Assembly: GCA_016935315.1 (NCBI GenBank)
Contig: JAFGRD010000075.1
Coordinates: 1-64,000 of the forward strand
Reading direction: 5' to 3'
Source: Pirellulales bacterium
GTDB taxonomy: Bacteria > Planctomycetota > Planctomycetia > Pirellulales > Thermoguttaceae
Length of the DNA: 64,000 nt
Under the pieces are notes generated by a model. That model saw only the letters and a list, made by a program, of their open reading frames with translations, ran no database searches and had not been told where the DNA came from. The position numbers and the translations under genes were made by a program. Positions 8,540-17,828 of the stretch are shown here, one piece after another; the stretch's first letter is position 1, and each line of letters opens with the position of its first letter.

Positions 8540-9109
8540 CTAGCCGCCTTTCCGCTTTCGCGCCTCGACCAGCATCTTGATCCACGGGCCGATGTATTGG
8601 CCATGGTCGTGGTAGGTCCGGCCGCTGACCAGGTTGCCGTCGATCACGCAGGCCTCGTCGACGAACGTTCCGCCACAGACTTCCAGGTCGAACTTGCACT
8701 TGGCCACGGTGGCCATCTGCCGCCCTCGCACGCAGTCGGCATAGGCGGGAATCTCGACGCCGTGGCAGACGCAGCCGACCGGCTTGTTTGTCTCGAAGAA
8801 GTGCCGCGTGATCCGCACCAGGTCTTCGTCGTAGCGGATGTACTCCGGCGCCCGGCCTCCGGAGAAGAAGATGCCCAGATATTCCTCCGGGTTGACGTCG
8901 GCGAAGGCCACGTCGGCCTCGATCGTGTAGCCTTCCCACTCCTTGGTGATCGTCCAGCCGGGCTTGACTTCATGCAGGACCATCTGGTAGCGGCGGCGCT
9001 GGGGCGCGGCGACCACCGGCTGGAAGCCTTCCTCCTTGAGCCGATAGTAGGGATACAGCGTGTCGACGGTCTCGGTGGCGTCGCCGACGATGACGAGCAC
9101 TTTCTCCAT
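8540..9109 (-). CDS. DJ-1/PfpI family protein
   Basis: A 189-residue class-I glutamine-amidotransferase-like fold of the DJ-1/PfpI family. The nucleophile elbow is GCVCHGVEI, with the second Cys as the likely active-site cysteine and the following His beside it. An acidic residue in IFFSGGRAPEYIR occupies the usual Glu/Asp-bearing loop. Known members act as deglycases, chaperones or amidases; which applies here cannot be told. The ATG at 9109 follows AGGAG. The gene lies between URO-D and the sugar isomerase, probably in one transcript. Confidence 0.8.
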   Translation of the reverse strand: MEKVLVIVGDATETVDTLYPYYRLKEEGFQPVVAAPQRRRYQMVLHEVKPGWTITKEWEGYTIEADVAFADVNPEEYLGIFFSGGRAPEYIRYDEDLVRITRHFFETNKPVGCVCHGVEIPAYADCVRGRQMATVAKCKFDLEVCGGTFVDEACVIDGNLVSGRTYHDHGQYIGPWIKMLVEARKRKGG

Positions 9110-9127
9110 GGGCAGCTCCTTTGCAGG

Positions 9128-10084
9128 TCAGGTTTTCGTCCGAGTGTGCAGTCGCGCGATGTCGTTCAGGTAGCGACGTGCCCGGTTGATCTCGGCGGTC
9201 ACGGCCGCCGGCGGTTCGAGAATGGGGATGCCGCGGGGCACCGGGTGCATGAAGATCTCGGTCAGGCCGCGGTAATCGCTCCGCCTCAGCGCCGCGAGAA
9301 TCGTCCCGAAATCCAGGGGCCCCCGCCCCGGCATCTGCAACAACTCGTCCTCCTTGGGCAGCTTCTGCGTGGAACCCTTGCCGTGCTGTTGGGCATAGAA
9401 GAACTTCACCTTCGGGCCCAGGTCGGCGGCGATACCCGCAATCAGCCCGGCGTCCTGCCGCAGGTGGTGCGGGGCCAGGGCCACGCCCAGCCAGTCGGAC
9501 CGCGCCATCTCGCCGAACCAGCGGATCGAGTCGGGCGACTCAATCAGGCTGTTGGCATGGTTCTCGACGGCGATCAGGCAACCCGTCTCCTCGGCGACCG
9601 CTGCGTGCGGCTTCATCGCCTCGGCAAACGCACCCACCGCCTGTTTCAACTCCGCGCCGGCGAGGCCCTTCGGCCCCCGGGCTCCGCAGACCAGCACCAC
9701 GCCGGGCCCCGCGATGCGGCGGGCAAAGTGCATCTCGTCCCGCAGGCCGAACGGCCCCAGGGTGTAGCACGCGATGCCTCCCAACTTCACGCCGTGGATT
9801 GCCAGCAACTCGGCGAAGTGATCGTGGCCCATGGCCTCGATCTGCTCGCGCTGGTTGCCGTGGACCTTCGGCCAGATGTCGATGTGCTTGGCGCCGGTCT
9901 TCTTCACCTCCGGCAAGATCTGCTCCAACGGGGCGTAGCCGTACAGGGCCGATGCCAGCACGTAGTCCAAACGCCACGAGGGCGGCTCGGCGGCAATGGC
10001 CGCGTGGCGGACAACGCCGCCGCTGGCGATCGACCCGGCCGCCTTGGCCAGAAAACGTCGCCGGCTGAGGCCCGTGTTTTCCAT
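9128..10084 (-). CDS. Tat-exported sugar phosphate isomerase/epimerase-like protein
   Basis: A 318-residue xylose-isomerase-like TIM barrel (AP_endonuc_2 family). It has a Tat leader: SRRRFLAKAAGSIASGG follows a short N-region. Metal-binding residues typical of the family are suggested by CLIAVENHANSL (Glu/His), VALAPHHLRQDAG and the terminal GLTEIFMHP segment. Such exported isomerase-like proteins accompany Gfo/Idh oxidoreductases in planctomycete carbohydrate clusters, as here. The reaction is not known. Confidence 0.75.
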   Translation of the reverse strand: MENTGLSRRRFLAKAAGSIASGGVVRHAAIAAEPPSWRLDYVLASALYGYAPLEQILPEVKKTGAKHIDIWPKVHGNQREQIEAMGHDHFAELLAIHGVKLGGIACYTLGPFGLRDEMHFARRIAGPGVVLVCGARGPKGLAGAELKQAVGAFAEAMKPHAAVAEETGCLIAVENHANSLIESPDSIRWFGEMARSDWLGVALAPHHLRQDAGLIAGIAADLGPKVKFFYAQQHGKGSTQKLPKEDELLQMPGRGPLDFGTILAALRRSDYRGLTEIFMHPVPRGIPILEPPAAVTAEINRARRYLNDIARLHTRTKT

Positions 10085-10168
10085 GATTCTGTCCGATGCA
10101 TCTGCCGGCCAGGCGGCCTCCGCAGAGCGGCATTTCGCGCGCCGGCCAAGCAGCCGGGCCTGCCGGGC

Positions 10169-11461
10169 CTAGGCGATTTCAAATCCCTTGCGTTGCGGGC
10201 GGGTGAGCCAGGTGTTCGCCTCGTCGTCGCCGATGAACAGCTCCTGCTGCGGGTCCCACTGCAACGGCCGGCCCAGCCGCATGGAAATGTTGGCCAGATG
10301 GCAGGTGGTGGCGCTGCGGTGCTGGCTCGGGGCGTCGGAGATCGGCGTGCCGCGCGAGCGGACGCAGTCGAAAAAGTTGCCCATGTGGTTGACGATGGCA
10401 TCGAGCTTCCCCACCCGCTCGGGACGCGAAAGATCGTCGTGGTCGTACAGTGTGAACTGCTCCCGGGGCAGCGGCTCGTCCTTGAGATGGTCCACGGGCG
10501 CGCCGGCGATGGTGCCGCGGTTGACGAAGATGCGCCCCGCCTCGCCCTCGAACATCACGCCTATGCGGCCGCTGTCGAGAATCTCCAGCTCGACGCCGTC
10601 GGGATAGCGCAGCTTGGCGCTCATTCGCGTGGCGACGTTGTAGCCGTCGGGCACGCCGGGCAGCTCGGCCCGGCCGTCGATTTCCACGGGATCGGCGTCG
10701 ATGGCCCACTGGGCGATGTCGACGTGGTGAGCACCCCAGTCGGTCATCTTGCCGCCGGAGTACTCGTACCACCAGCGGAACGTGTAATGGCATCGCTGCT
10801 CGACGTAGGGCACCGCGGGCGTCTGTCCTTGCCAGAGGTCCCAGTTGAGGTGCTCCGGCACCGGCCTGGCCGGAAAGGGCCCACCGGCCGGGTTGGGATC
10901 CGTGGTGCAGGTCACCTTCCGCAGCTTGCCGATCCGACCCTGGCGGACCATTTCCACTGCCAGGCGGAAGCGGTGGTCGCTTCGCTGCCACGACCCGACC
11001 TGGACCACGCGGCCGGTTTGGCGGACGACCCGGCAAAGGACCTTTCCTTCGTCGATCGTCAGCGTCAGGGGCTTTTCGATATAGACGTCCTTGCCCGCCC
11101 GGCAGGCGTCGATCACCATCTTCGTATGCCAGTGGTCGGGTGTGGCGATCAGCACCACGTCGACGTCTTTGCGATCCAGCAGCCGCCGGTAGTCCTCGGA
11201 AATGGCCGGCGTGCTGCCGAAGCTCGCGCGGGCCTGCTCGCGGACGTGCCGGTCGACGTCGCTGATGGCCACGACGTCGCCGTAGTCTCGGGCCTTCTCC
11301 GTAATTACCGAACCCTGATAGCGCATGCCGACGGCACCGATTCCCGGGCGATCGTTTTTCGCCGCTGCCGGCGACTGCCCTCGGGCGTCGGTGGTGAAGA
11401 CGTAAGGCGTGACGGCGCCGACCGCGGCCGTTTTCAGGAAAGTCCGACGGGTGGGTTCCAT
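10169..11461 (-). CDS. Tat-exported Gfo/Idh/MocA family oxidoreductase
   Basis: A 430-residue NAD(P)-dependent oxidoreductase of the Gfo/Idh/MocA family. The leader MEPTRRTFLKTAAVGAV has the twin arginines. The Rossmann fold starts at PGIGAVGMRYQGS. The dinucleotide-domain signature EKPLTLTIDEGK carries the family's conserved Lys of the EKP motif. A planctomycete-type C-terminal dimer/substrate domain follows (YTFRWWYEYSGGKMTDWGAH). The start is the ATG at 11461, where the Tat leader begins. It is first in a set with a sugar isomerase, PfpI and URO-D, which suggests processing of an unusual sugar in the periplasm. Confidence 0.85.
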   Translation of the reverse strand: MEPTRRTFLKTAAVGAVTPYVFTTDARGQSPAAAKNDRPGIGAVGMRYQGSVITEKARDYGDVVAISDVDRHVREQARASFGSTPAISEDYRRLLDRKDVDVVLIATPDHWHTKMVIDACRAGKDVYIEKPLTLTIDEGKVLCRVVRQTGRVVQVGSWQRSDHRFRLAVEMVRQGRIGKLRKVTCTTDPNPAGGPFPARPVPEHLNWDLWQGQTPAVPYVEQRCHYTFRWWYEYSGGKMTDWGAHHVDIAQWAIDADPVEIDGRAELPGVPDGYNVATRMSAKLRYPDGVELEILDSGRIGVMFEGEAGRIFVNRGTIAGAPVDHLKDEPLPREQFTLYDHDDLSRPERVGKLDAIVNHMGNFFDCVRSRGTPISDAPSQHRSATTCHLANISMRLGRPLQWDPQQELFIGDDEANTWLTRPQRKGFEIA

Positions 11462-11486
11462 GTCTGCGAGGCCCTTCGACTCATGG

Positions 11487-11500
11487 GAATGCCCAACTTG
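11487..11500 (-). repeat. Core copy of the short CAAGTTGGGCATTC motif
   Basis: CAAGTTGGGCATTC on the minus strand, about 25 bp upstream of the Gfo/Idh start and 160 bp past the stop of the next minus-strand gene. It is the same core as at 4475-4488. Confidence 0.5.
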
Positions 11501-11657
11501 CTTTTCCACGGGCCCCAACGGACTGGAATGCGGCCGCTGGCTGCACGCAGTGGGGCCACGTGGCAGAGCCATCGTAGCAGCTTCCCCGGCGCGATGCAAG
11601 GGGCCGCACCGGCTGGGCACAAACGGCGACGCGCTGGACTCCTGCCCCGGCGGGCGG

Positions 11658-12074
11658 CTATTCCTCGCTCGCTTGGACGTCGAGTTGCAGCCACAAATCC
11701 CAGCCGCGCAGGGCGGCAGCGGCGATGGCTCTTTTCCGGGCGAGCTCTGCGCGGTTGCGGACGGCCTCGGGAGCGACCAGCCCCGGCGGATACCTCACCT
11801 GAATCGCGATCGTGTCCGGCTTCGACGGATCGTACGCATAGTAGACGCCCACGGGCGACTTGTGGATTGTGGCCTGCGCTTCTTCGACGTTCAGACTCAA
11901 GCAGAGCCACTCACCGCAGGTCGTCACGTATGGGGAAGCCCCGCCGTCGGACTTGTCCGCCCCGAACAGGACTGCCGTCGTGGCCAGCAGGGCCACGGCG
12001 ATCGAAGCCGGGACCACGCAGCGGCGAAGGGAATCAAGACGACGGACTCGGGCCGGCAACTGGTTCGATTTCAT
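11658..12074 (-). CDS. Small secreted hypothetical protein
   Basis: A 138-residue protein with a basic N-terminus and one hydrophobic segment (VVPASIAVALLATTAVLFGA) that serves as signal peptide or anchor. The rest is a small domain with two Cys (TTCGEWLCLSL), which may form a disulphide. I do not recognise the family. The ATG at 12074 follows GGAGGT closely, so it is preferred over an earlier Met. It stands apart from the Gfo/Idh gene by about 200 bp. Confidence 0.6.
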   Translation of the reverse strand: MKSNQLPARVRRLDSLRRCVVPASIAVALLATTAVLFGADKSDGGASPYVTTCGEWLCLSLNVEEAQATIHKSPVGVYYAYDPSKPDTIAIQVRYPPGLVAPEAVRNRAELARKRAIAAAALRGWDLWLQLDVQASEE

Positions 12075-12503
12075 CAAAACACCTCCCATCAAGACAAAGC
12101 GATTAGTCCTACCTATGGTGGCTGAAGTCGCCAGACTTCAGATTCGGGACACTCCGTCTGCACGGCAATCCGGATTCCTGCCGAGTTCTTGCGGATTCAG
12201 CTACAAGTCGGCCCGGGCCGCCGCTTGGCCGTGGACTCTGACAAGACAACTATAGGTCCTGTAACGCGGCACACCGCGGGTTAGCGGATTATGCGCCGTG
12301 CATGGCATAAGCCGGCACGGTGCCTGCAACTCGCTCCTTTTCGCCGGGCCCTTGACATCCAGCGGCGGCCGAGCACACAATCTGCCATGTGCTTTCGCCG
12401 TTTTGCCCTTCGTGCACTTCTTTCATATAGGCCCAGGTGCCGTCTTTTCAGGAAGTGCAGACCCTTTGTGCCGGCGGCGCCGGCCGACGACTGTGTGACG
12501 ACC
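12075..12503. other. Divergent intergenic region with one dispersed repeat
   Basis: It separates two divergent genes. Besides the palindrome-containing repeat at 12112-12150, no gene, RNA or clear promoter pair was seen. Confidence 0.5.
12112..12150 (+). repeat. 38-bp dispersed repeat with CTGAAGTCG/CGACTTCAG palindrome, copy 1
   Basis: It reads CCTATGGTGGCTGAAGTCG and then CCAGACTTCAGATTCGGGAC. It matches in about 34 of 39 positions the complement of 34799-34836. The core is a near-perfect inverted repeat able to form a short hairpin. Confidence 0.7.
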
Positions 12504-14639
12504 ATGTACACTCGATCTGGCAGGAAGACGCATATCCGAAGGATAGGACTAGAAACCCTCTTGCTGCTCTTGCCGGCCTGGCTTGCTGCGGCGGCACAAC
12601 CCGGCGGCGATCCGCCGAGCATCGATGCCCGGCAACCGATGCTCCGCCCGCCCGCCGAATCGCGGCACTGGGACGCGTGGCGAGGGGCGTTGGGTCGCTG
12701 GCGCCGCGATGCCCGGGCTTCGCTGAGTTACGACGACACCCTCTATCGCCGTGCCGATCTCCGCTGGGTCGGCCGCGACTTCAACTGCGCGTTCGTGATG
12801 CTTTGGGACGAGACGTGCTGGGATCACCGGAAAGGCCGCTTCACGCCCGAAGCGTTTCTCGAAGAAGGGCGGAGACGCTTTGGCGGTTTCGACAGCGTGG
12901 TGTTCTGGCACGCGTATCCACGGATCGGATTCGACCGGCGAAACCAGTTCGATTTCTATCGCGACATGCCCGGCGGACTGGAAGGCCTGCGACAATTGTC
13001 GAACTCGCTGCACGCCCATGGCGTGAAGGTCTTTCTGGACTACAACCCTTGGGACCGCGGCACGCGACGGGAACCGCGCGACGATCTGCCCGTGCTGGCC
13101 GATTTGGTGGCGGCCATCGAGGCCGATGGAGTCTTTCTCGACACGCTGCACGCCGGCTCCGGCGAGTTTCGCCGGCTGCTCGACGCGGCCCGGCCGGGCG
13201 TGGCGCTGGAAAGCGAGCTGGCCCTGGGCGTCGAGCGGATCCACGACCATCACCTCTCCTGGGCCCAGTGGTTCGTCAAGTCGGAGGATCGCGGGCCGGT
13301 CGGCGTGTTGCGCAACAAGTGGTTCGAACGCGGACACATGCAGCACTTCATCAACCGTTGGGATCACGACCACACGGCCGAGTTGCACGCCGCCTGGCTC
13401 AACGGGGCCGGGATGCTGATTTGGGAAAACGTGTTCGGGCAGCTCCGCCTCTGGTCGGCTCGCGACCGTTCGATTCTGCGGACCATGGTGCCCATCCAGC
13501 GGCGCTTCGCCGACGTGTTCGGCGCCGAAGACTGGACGCCGTTGGTTCCCACGCTCAGCCCCGGTGTTTGCGCCGGCTTGTGGAGCCGCCGGGGCGTGCG
13601 ACTCTGGACGCTGGCCAACGTGACCGACGAACCGGCCGAGGGAAGCCTGCTGCGGATCGAGCGACGGCCCGGCGAAGAGTGCTTCGACCTGGTGGCGGGA
13701 ACTCGCCTTGCGGCGGACGACGCGTCCCAGCAGATCACGGTCCGGGGACCGATCCCGCCCCGGGGCATCGGGGCCGTGTTGGCCGCCGAGCCGAAGATGC
13801 TGGGCGACGACTTCGATCGGTTTCTGGTATCTCAAGCGAAGCGGGCCGCCGCGGCCGACTGGGACTCTTCCACGGCGACGCCTTCGGAGGTGCTTCGGCC
13901 GGTGGACAGGACGAAACCTCACGCGGCCGATCGGCTGCCCCCGGAGATGGTGGCCGTGCCGGCCACGACGTTCACCATGGAGGTGACGTTCAGCTCGCGC
14001 GAAGTGGGGCGGTACGAAAGTCCGCTGAAGCGGAACGTCCGCCTGCGGCCGTTTGCGGTGGACCTTGCGCCGGTGACCAACGCTCAATTCGGCCGGTTCC
14101 TGGGCGATAGCAACTATCGCCCTCAAAAAGGCGAGAACTTTCTCAGGCACTGGCAAGATGGCCGTCCGCCGATTGGCAAGGAGGATCATCCGGTGGTGTA
14201 CGTCGATCTGGACGACGCCAGGGCGTACGCGGCCTGGGCCGGCAAGCGGCTACCGACCGAGGAGGAGTGGCAGCTTGCCGCCGGCGGCCGGGAGTGCCTG
14301 CTGTACCCTTGGGGAAACGTGTTCGACGCGGCCCGCTGCAACGGGGATTCCTCCGGCTCCACGACGCCGGTACGGGCGTTTCCGGCCGGGCGCTCGCCGC
14401 TGGGGCTGTACGACATGTGCGGCAACACGTGGGAGTGGACCGAGAGCGAGCGACACGACGGCCGCTCGCGGTTCTGCGTCCTTAAAGGCGGCTCGTTCTA
14501 CAAGGCCGAGGGCTCCCACTGGTATGCCGACGGCGGCCCGCAGCCGGTTCGGCAGGCGGCCAAGTTTCTGTTGATGTGGCCGGGCTTGGACCGCTGCGGC
14601 ACAATCGGTTTTCGCTGCGTGGTCGATCTGGCGCCGTAG
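12504..14639 (+). CDS. Secreted TIM-barrel-like protein fused to a formylglycine-generating-enzyme (FGE)-fold domain
   Basis: A 711-residue exported protein whose signal peptide contains LETLLLLLPAWLAAAA. Residues of about 40-460 look like a glycosidase-type barrel with VKVFLDYNPWDRG, DGVFLDTL and ALESELALG at strand ends, followed by a beta-rich module. Residues of about 478-711 are an FGE/SUMF1 (C-type-lectin-like) domain: MVAVPATTFTME, VTNAQFGRFL, GKRLPTEEEWQLAAGG, GLYDMCGNTWEWTES and the terminal GTIGFRCV. The paired catalytic cysteines of true FGEs before the last motif are absent, so sulfatase activation is unlikely. The ATG at 12504 is where the signal peptide begins. Confidence 0.75.
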   Translation: MYTRSGRKTHIRRIGLETLLLLLPAWLAAAAQPGGDPPSIDARQPMLRPPAESRHWDAWRGALGRWRRDARASLSYDDTLYRRADLRWVGRDFNCAFVMLWDETCWDHRKGRFTPEAFLEEGRRRFGGFDSVVFWHAYPRIGFDRRNQFDFYRDMPGGLEGLRQLSNSLHAHGVKVFLDYNPWDRGTRREPRDDLPVLADLVAAIEADGVFLDTLHAGSGEFRRLLDAARPGVALESELALGVERIHDHHLSWAQWFVKSEDRGPVGVLRNKWFERGHMQHFINRWDHDHTAELHAAWLNGAGMLIWENVFGQLRLWSARDRSILRTMVPIQRRFADVFGAEDWTPLVPTLSPGVCAGLWSRRGVRLWTLANVTDEPAEGSLLRIERRPGEECFDLVAGTRLAADDASQQITVRGPIPPRGIGAVLAAEPKMLGDDFDRFLVSQAKRAAAADWDSSTATPSEVLRPVDRTKPHAADRLPPEMVAVPATTFTMEVTFSSREVGRYESPLKRNVRLRPFAVDLAPVTNAQFGRFLGDSNYRPQKGENFLRHWQDGRPPIGKEDHPVVYVDLDDARAYAAWAGKRLPTEEEWQLAAGGRECLLYPWGNVFDAARCNGDSSGSTTPVRAFPAGRSPLGLYDMCGNTWEWTESERHDGRSRFCVLKGGSFYKAEGSHWYADGGPQPVRQAAKFLLMWPGLDRCGTIGFRCVVDLAP

Positions 14640-14662
14640 TCGCAGCGGCGGGACGGCGGCAG

Positions 14663-14686
14663 CCCCTGTTCTTCTGCGAGTCCTCA
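14663..14686 (-). repeat. Stop-associated short element, copy A
   Basis: In the sense of the gene ending here, the TGA stop is followed at once by GGACTCGCAGAAGAACAGGG. The first 13 nt after the stop are identical to those at the copy near 41745. Confidence 0.65.
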
Positions 14687-15178
14687 GCGGAGGCGACGTC
14701 TCTTTCTGGCCAGCAGCTTGCGGACGGGCCGACGGCGGACGATCCATACGGCCAGCCATAGCAGGCTCTCGGTCATGCCCAGGACGAACGGGACCGACGT
14801 CAGCACGACTACCAGACACAACACGGCCGTAGACAGAAAGCGTCCGCCATCGCCGGTGCGGGCTGCCGAGCCGCGCTCGACGGCGACCACCAGCCAGCGG
14901 ACCAGCCCGAAATAGAGTGCGGCGAAGACGGTCAGGAAGAACAGCGAACCGAGACCGAATTGGCCGAGGCGCCCGTCGTTGCGCACCGCCCAGAGCGTCA
15001 GCCAGGCCAGGGCCAGCCCGCTACAGAAAAGCGCCCCGCCGATCACCGCCGGCAGGACGACGAGAAAGGAGTGTCCGGTGGTGCTGCGGAGCATCGCGGC
15101 GACCAAGGCCAGGTAGGCCAGGCCGATCAGGAGTTGCCCCAACAGGCGTCGACGGCTGGTCGGCTGGACGTTGGACAT
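14684..15178 (-). CDS. Four-span integral membrane protein, unknown
   Basis: A 164-residue protein with four hydrophobic segments (LIGLAYLALVAAML, FLVVLPAVIGGALFCSGLAL, LFFLTVFAALYFGLV and VLCLVVVLTSVPFVLGM) and a strongly basic C-terminus (RKLLARKRRRLR), expected to face the cytoplasm. I do not recognise the family. The start at 15178 (MSNVQ) gives a typical N-terminus; a longer frame to 15283 is open but unsupported. It follows the beta-CASP gene on the same strand. Confidence 0.6.
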   Translation of the reverse strand: MSNVQPTSRRRLLGQLLIGLAYLALVAAMLRSTTGHSFLVVLPAVIGGALFCSGLALAWLTLWAVRNDGRLGQFGLGSLFFLTVFAALYFGLVRWLVVAVERGSAARTGDGGRFLSTAVLCLVVVLTSVPFVLGMTESLLWLAVWIVRRRPVRKLLARKRRRLR

Positions 15179-15261
15179 GGGCACGGTTCCCCGGTTGCGG
15201 GAGGATCTCCCGTTTGCTGGCAAGACTCCTGGAAGACTCCCATGTGGCCGTCTTGTGTCGT

Positions 15262-15283
15262 GTTGCCCAACCTCGCTCCTCAA
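15262..15283 (-). repeat. Stop-associated short element, copy C (diverged)
   Basis: About 7 nt past the TAG of the beta-CASP gene, in its sense direction, the sequence reads TGAGGAGCGAGGTTGGGCAA. It shares the GGTTGGGCA end and the GGA-GCGAG start with the other copies. Confidence 0.4.
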
Positions 15284-15290
15284 CGGCCGG

Positions 15291-16709
15291 CTACGTCAAT
15301 TCGACCATCTGCTGGTACTCGGGCACGGTGACGTCCCAGCCCAGCTTCTGGCGGATGTGCCGGGCGAGCGTGAGCGACTCCTCCTCTTCGCCGTGGGTGA
15401 GAAACAGTCGCTTCGGCGGCGTCTGGAAGTGCTTTAGCCAGCGCATCAGGGCCCCCCGGTCGGCGTGGCCGGAGAAGCCGAAGACCTGCTCCACCCGGGC
15501 CTTCACCCAAAGCTGGCGACCGTGGATGCGGACCTCTTGGCTACCGTCGAGGATCTGCCGGCCCAGCGTGCCGTGGGCCTGGTATCCGACGAAGAGGATC
15601 GTGCATTCCGGGCGAATGATGTTCTGGCGAAGGTGAAACTTGATCCGCCCGGCCGTGCACATGCCCGAGGTCGCCAGGATCACGGCCGGCCCCTTGTGGC
15701 GGTTGATCGCCTTCGACTCGTCGATCGTGCGGACCATCGTCAGCCCCGGAAACCGCAGCGGCGCGTCGCCGTTGGCGATCATTTGCCAGGTCTCCAGGTC
15801 GAAGCACTCGCGGTGGCGGCGAAAGACGGCCGTGACGTCGGCCGCCATGGGGCTGTCGAGGAACACGGGTACCGGCGGAATCCGGCCGCCGAGCCTGAGC
15901 CGGCTGAGGTGATAGATCAGCTCTTGGGAGCGTTCGATTGCGAAGACGGGCACCACCACGTTGCCGCCGGCCTCGACCGTCTGGTTGATCACCGCTTCGA
16001 GCTGCGACTCGATGTCGCCGCGGTCTTCGTGGTCGCGGTCGCCGTAGGTCGATTCCATCACGAGGAAATCGGCTTGGGTGGGCATGGCCGGGTCGCGAAC
16101 CAGCGGCTTGCCCTGCTGGCCGACATCGCCGGAGAAGAGCAGCCGCCGCGGCTCGCCGTTGTCGCGGACCCGAAGCTCGATCATGGCCGAGCCCAGGATA
16201 TGGCCGGCGTCGTGGAACACGACCGAGGTGTCGTCGCTGAGCGGGACGTTCTGCTCGTAGGAGACGGGCTTCAACAGCGGCAGCGTCCGCTGGACGTCCT
16301 CGACCGTATACAGCGGCTTCTCAGGGTATTTGCCTTTGCGGCGCTCTTTGCGGTGGCGACGCCGCTTGTAGGCCGCGTCTTCCATCTGAATCTCGGCCGA
16401 GTCGCGCAGCACCAACTCGACCAGATCGGCCGAGGCCGCCGTCGTGATGATCGGCCCCCGAAAACCCTCTCGGACCAGCTTCGGCGTCAGGCCGCAATGG
16501 TCGACGTGGGCGTGGGTCAGCAACAGCGCATCCACGTCCCGTGCGCGCACCGGACTCGGCTCCCAGTTGCGTCCCAGGTAGGCCCGCTCCTGAAAAAGGC
16601 CGCAATCGACCAACACCTTGGCGCCGTCGGCCTCGACGTAGTACTGCGAGCCGGTCACCTGCCGGGCAGCCCCCAGGAATTGCAGCTTCACGGTGCGTGT
16701 CTCTCTCAC
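15291..16709 (-). CDS. Metallo-beta-lactamase/beta-CASP family nuclease-like protein
   Basis: A 472-residue protein of the MBL-fold beta-CASP (CPSF/Ysh1-like) RNase group. The metal-binding motif is LLLTHAHVDHCGLTP; further ligands lie in HDAGHILGSAM and LLFSGDVG. The beta-CASP insert includes PVFAIERSQELIYHL and VILATSGMCTAGR. The RNA-metabolising C-terminal motif is FGFSGHADRGAL followed by FLTHGEEE. Bacterial relatives are exo- or endoribonucleases or of unknown substrate. The GTG at 16709 is used; a second GTG at 16691, preceded by AGAGAGA, is an equally good start. Confidence 0.85.
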   Translation of the reverse strand: MRETRTVKLQFLGAARQVTGSQYYVEADGAKVLVDCGLFQERAYLGRNWEPSPVRARDVDALLLTHAHVDHCGLTPKLVREGFRGPIITTAASADLVELVLRDSAEIQMEDAAYKRRRHRKERRKGKYPEKPLYTVEDVQRTLPLLKPVSYEQNVPLSDDTSVVFHDAGHILGSAMIELRVRDNGEPRRLLFSGDVGQQGKPLVRDPAMPTQADFLVMESTYGDRDHEDRGDIESQLEAVINQTVEAGGNVVVPVFAIERSQELIYHLSRLRLGGRIPPVPVFLDSPMAADVTAVFRRHRECFDLETWQMIANGDAPLRFPGLTMVRTIDESKAINRHKGPAVILATSGMCTAGRIKFHLRQNIIRPECTILFVGYQAHGTLGRQILDGSQEVRIHGRQLWVKARVEQVFGFSGHADRGALMRWLKHFQTPPKRLFLTHGEEEESLTLARHIRQKLGWDVTVPEYQQMVELT

Positions 16710-16760
16710 GGGGTCGGAGGCGTGCCGGGGGCTCGCGTCCGGGTTTTACGTCGCAGCCCT

Positions 16761-16793
16761 AAGAATGCCCAACTCATTCTCTCGCGACTTCTA
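16761..16793 (-). repeat. Stop-associated short element, copy B
   Basis: In the sense of the dehydrogenase gene ending at 16791, TAG is followed by AAGTCGCGAGAGAATGAG and then TTGGGCATTCTTA. It has the same layout as the copies at 41745 and 59849, with more changes in the first half. Confidence 0.5.
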
Positions 16794-17708
16794 TCGTTTC
16801 CTCCAATCGACGTCGGCCAACGAGGCCAAGGCCAGCATCAAGGCGTGGGTGCCGTCGCGACCGTGACCCTGGGCCTGCAGCGCGAGATACAACTGGTGGG
16901 CCAAGGCCAGCCCCGGCATCGAGAGACCCATCCGCTTCGATTCATCCAACGCTATGCCCATGTCCTTGATGAAGTGCTCGACGAAGAAACCGGGATCGAA
17001 ATTGTTGGCGATGACGCGGGTGCCGAGATTCGACAGCGACCAGCTTCCGGCGGCGCCGGAGGCCACCGACTGCATCACGGTCTCCAAGTCCAGCCCGGCC
17101 TTGTGGCCGTATAGCAGCCCCTCGCAAACGCCGATCATGTTGGTGGCGATCAGCACCTGGTTGACCATCTTCGTGTGTTGTCCGGCGCCGGGCCCGCCCT
17201 GGTGGACGATCGTCTTGCCCATTGCTTCCCAGCAGGGCCGCAAGGCCTCGACCGCTTCTTCTTCGCCGCCGATCATGATCGAGAGCCGGGCCTCGCGGGC
17301 GCCGACGTCGCCGCCGGAGACGGGCGCGTCGACGCTGTGAACGTCGATCTGGGCGGCGGCCTTGGCGATCTCCACCGCCAGCGAGGGCTCGCTGGTGGTC
17401 ATGTCGACGACAAGGCTTCCCGGCCGGCACCCGGCCAGCACGCCGCCGTCGCCGAGAAACACGCTCCGCACGTCGGCCGGGTAGCCGACGATGGCGAAGA
17501 CCACGTGGGAGGCCTCGGCCACGGCCTTGGGGCTCTCTGCCCACCGGGCGCCGGAGTCGAGCAGCTTCCGGGCTTTCTCCTTGGTCCGATTGAAGACGGT
17601 GGCCGAAAAACCGGCTTCGATCAGGTGGCCGCACATGCTGGAGCCCATCACGCCGGTCCCGATCCATCCGATCCGGGTTTCACCCGGGGTCACCTTCATC
17701 ACGCCCAT
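16791..17708 (-). CDS. NAD(P)-dependent beta-hydroxyacid dehydrogenase (3-hydroxyisobutyrate dehydrogenase type)
   Basis: A 305-residue dehydrogenase. The N-terminal Rossmann signature is [17 protein letters not shown]. The substrate-binding signature is [12 protein letters not shown]. The catalytic Lys lies in [13 protein letters not shown], and the all-helical C-terminal domain ends with the usual [10 protein letters not shown] and [10 protein letters not shown] segments. Substrates in this family include 3-hydroxyisobutyrate, tartronate semialdehyde and D-glycerate-type acids; the neighbours do not decide between them. The ATG at 17708 follows AAGGAAAG. Confidence 0.9.
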   Translation of the reverse strand: MGVMKVTPGETRIGWIGTGVMGSSMCGHLIEAGFSATVFNRTKEKARKLLDSGARWAESPKAVAEASHVVFAIVGYPADVRSVFLGDGGVLAGCRPGSLVVDMTTSEPSLAVEIAKAAAQIDVHSVDAPVSGGDVGAREARLSIMIGGEEEAVEALRPCWEAMGKTIVHQGGPGAGQHTKMVNQVLIATNMIGVCEGLLYGHKAGLDLETVMQSVASGAAGSWSLSNLGTRVIANNFDPGFFVEHFIKDMGIALDESKRMGLSMPGLALAHQLYLALQAQGHGRDGTHALMLALASLADVDWRKR

Positions 17709-17828
17709 GCGTTGCTTTCCTTCTTGCGTGTTCTATCCAAACAAAATGCTGAGCCATGAATCGCAGAATCGAGATACCCTCGACCCCGCATCATCCACGA
17801 TTCAGCACGGGGCACTCCTCGTTTTCGC

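Noticed and set aside
8429-12106. 1225-codon open frame on the plus strand
   Set aside because: It lies opposite five well-identified minus-strand genes (URO-D, PfpI, isomerase, Gfo/Idh and a small secreted protein). Its translation is Arg/Ala/His-rich without domains. High GC keeps antisense frames open.
15465-17114. 549-codon plus-strand frame
   Set aside because: It is antisense to the beta-CASP and hydroxyacid dehydrogenase genes, with no domain signature.
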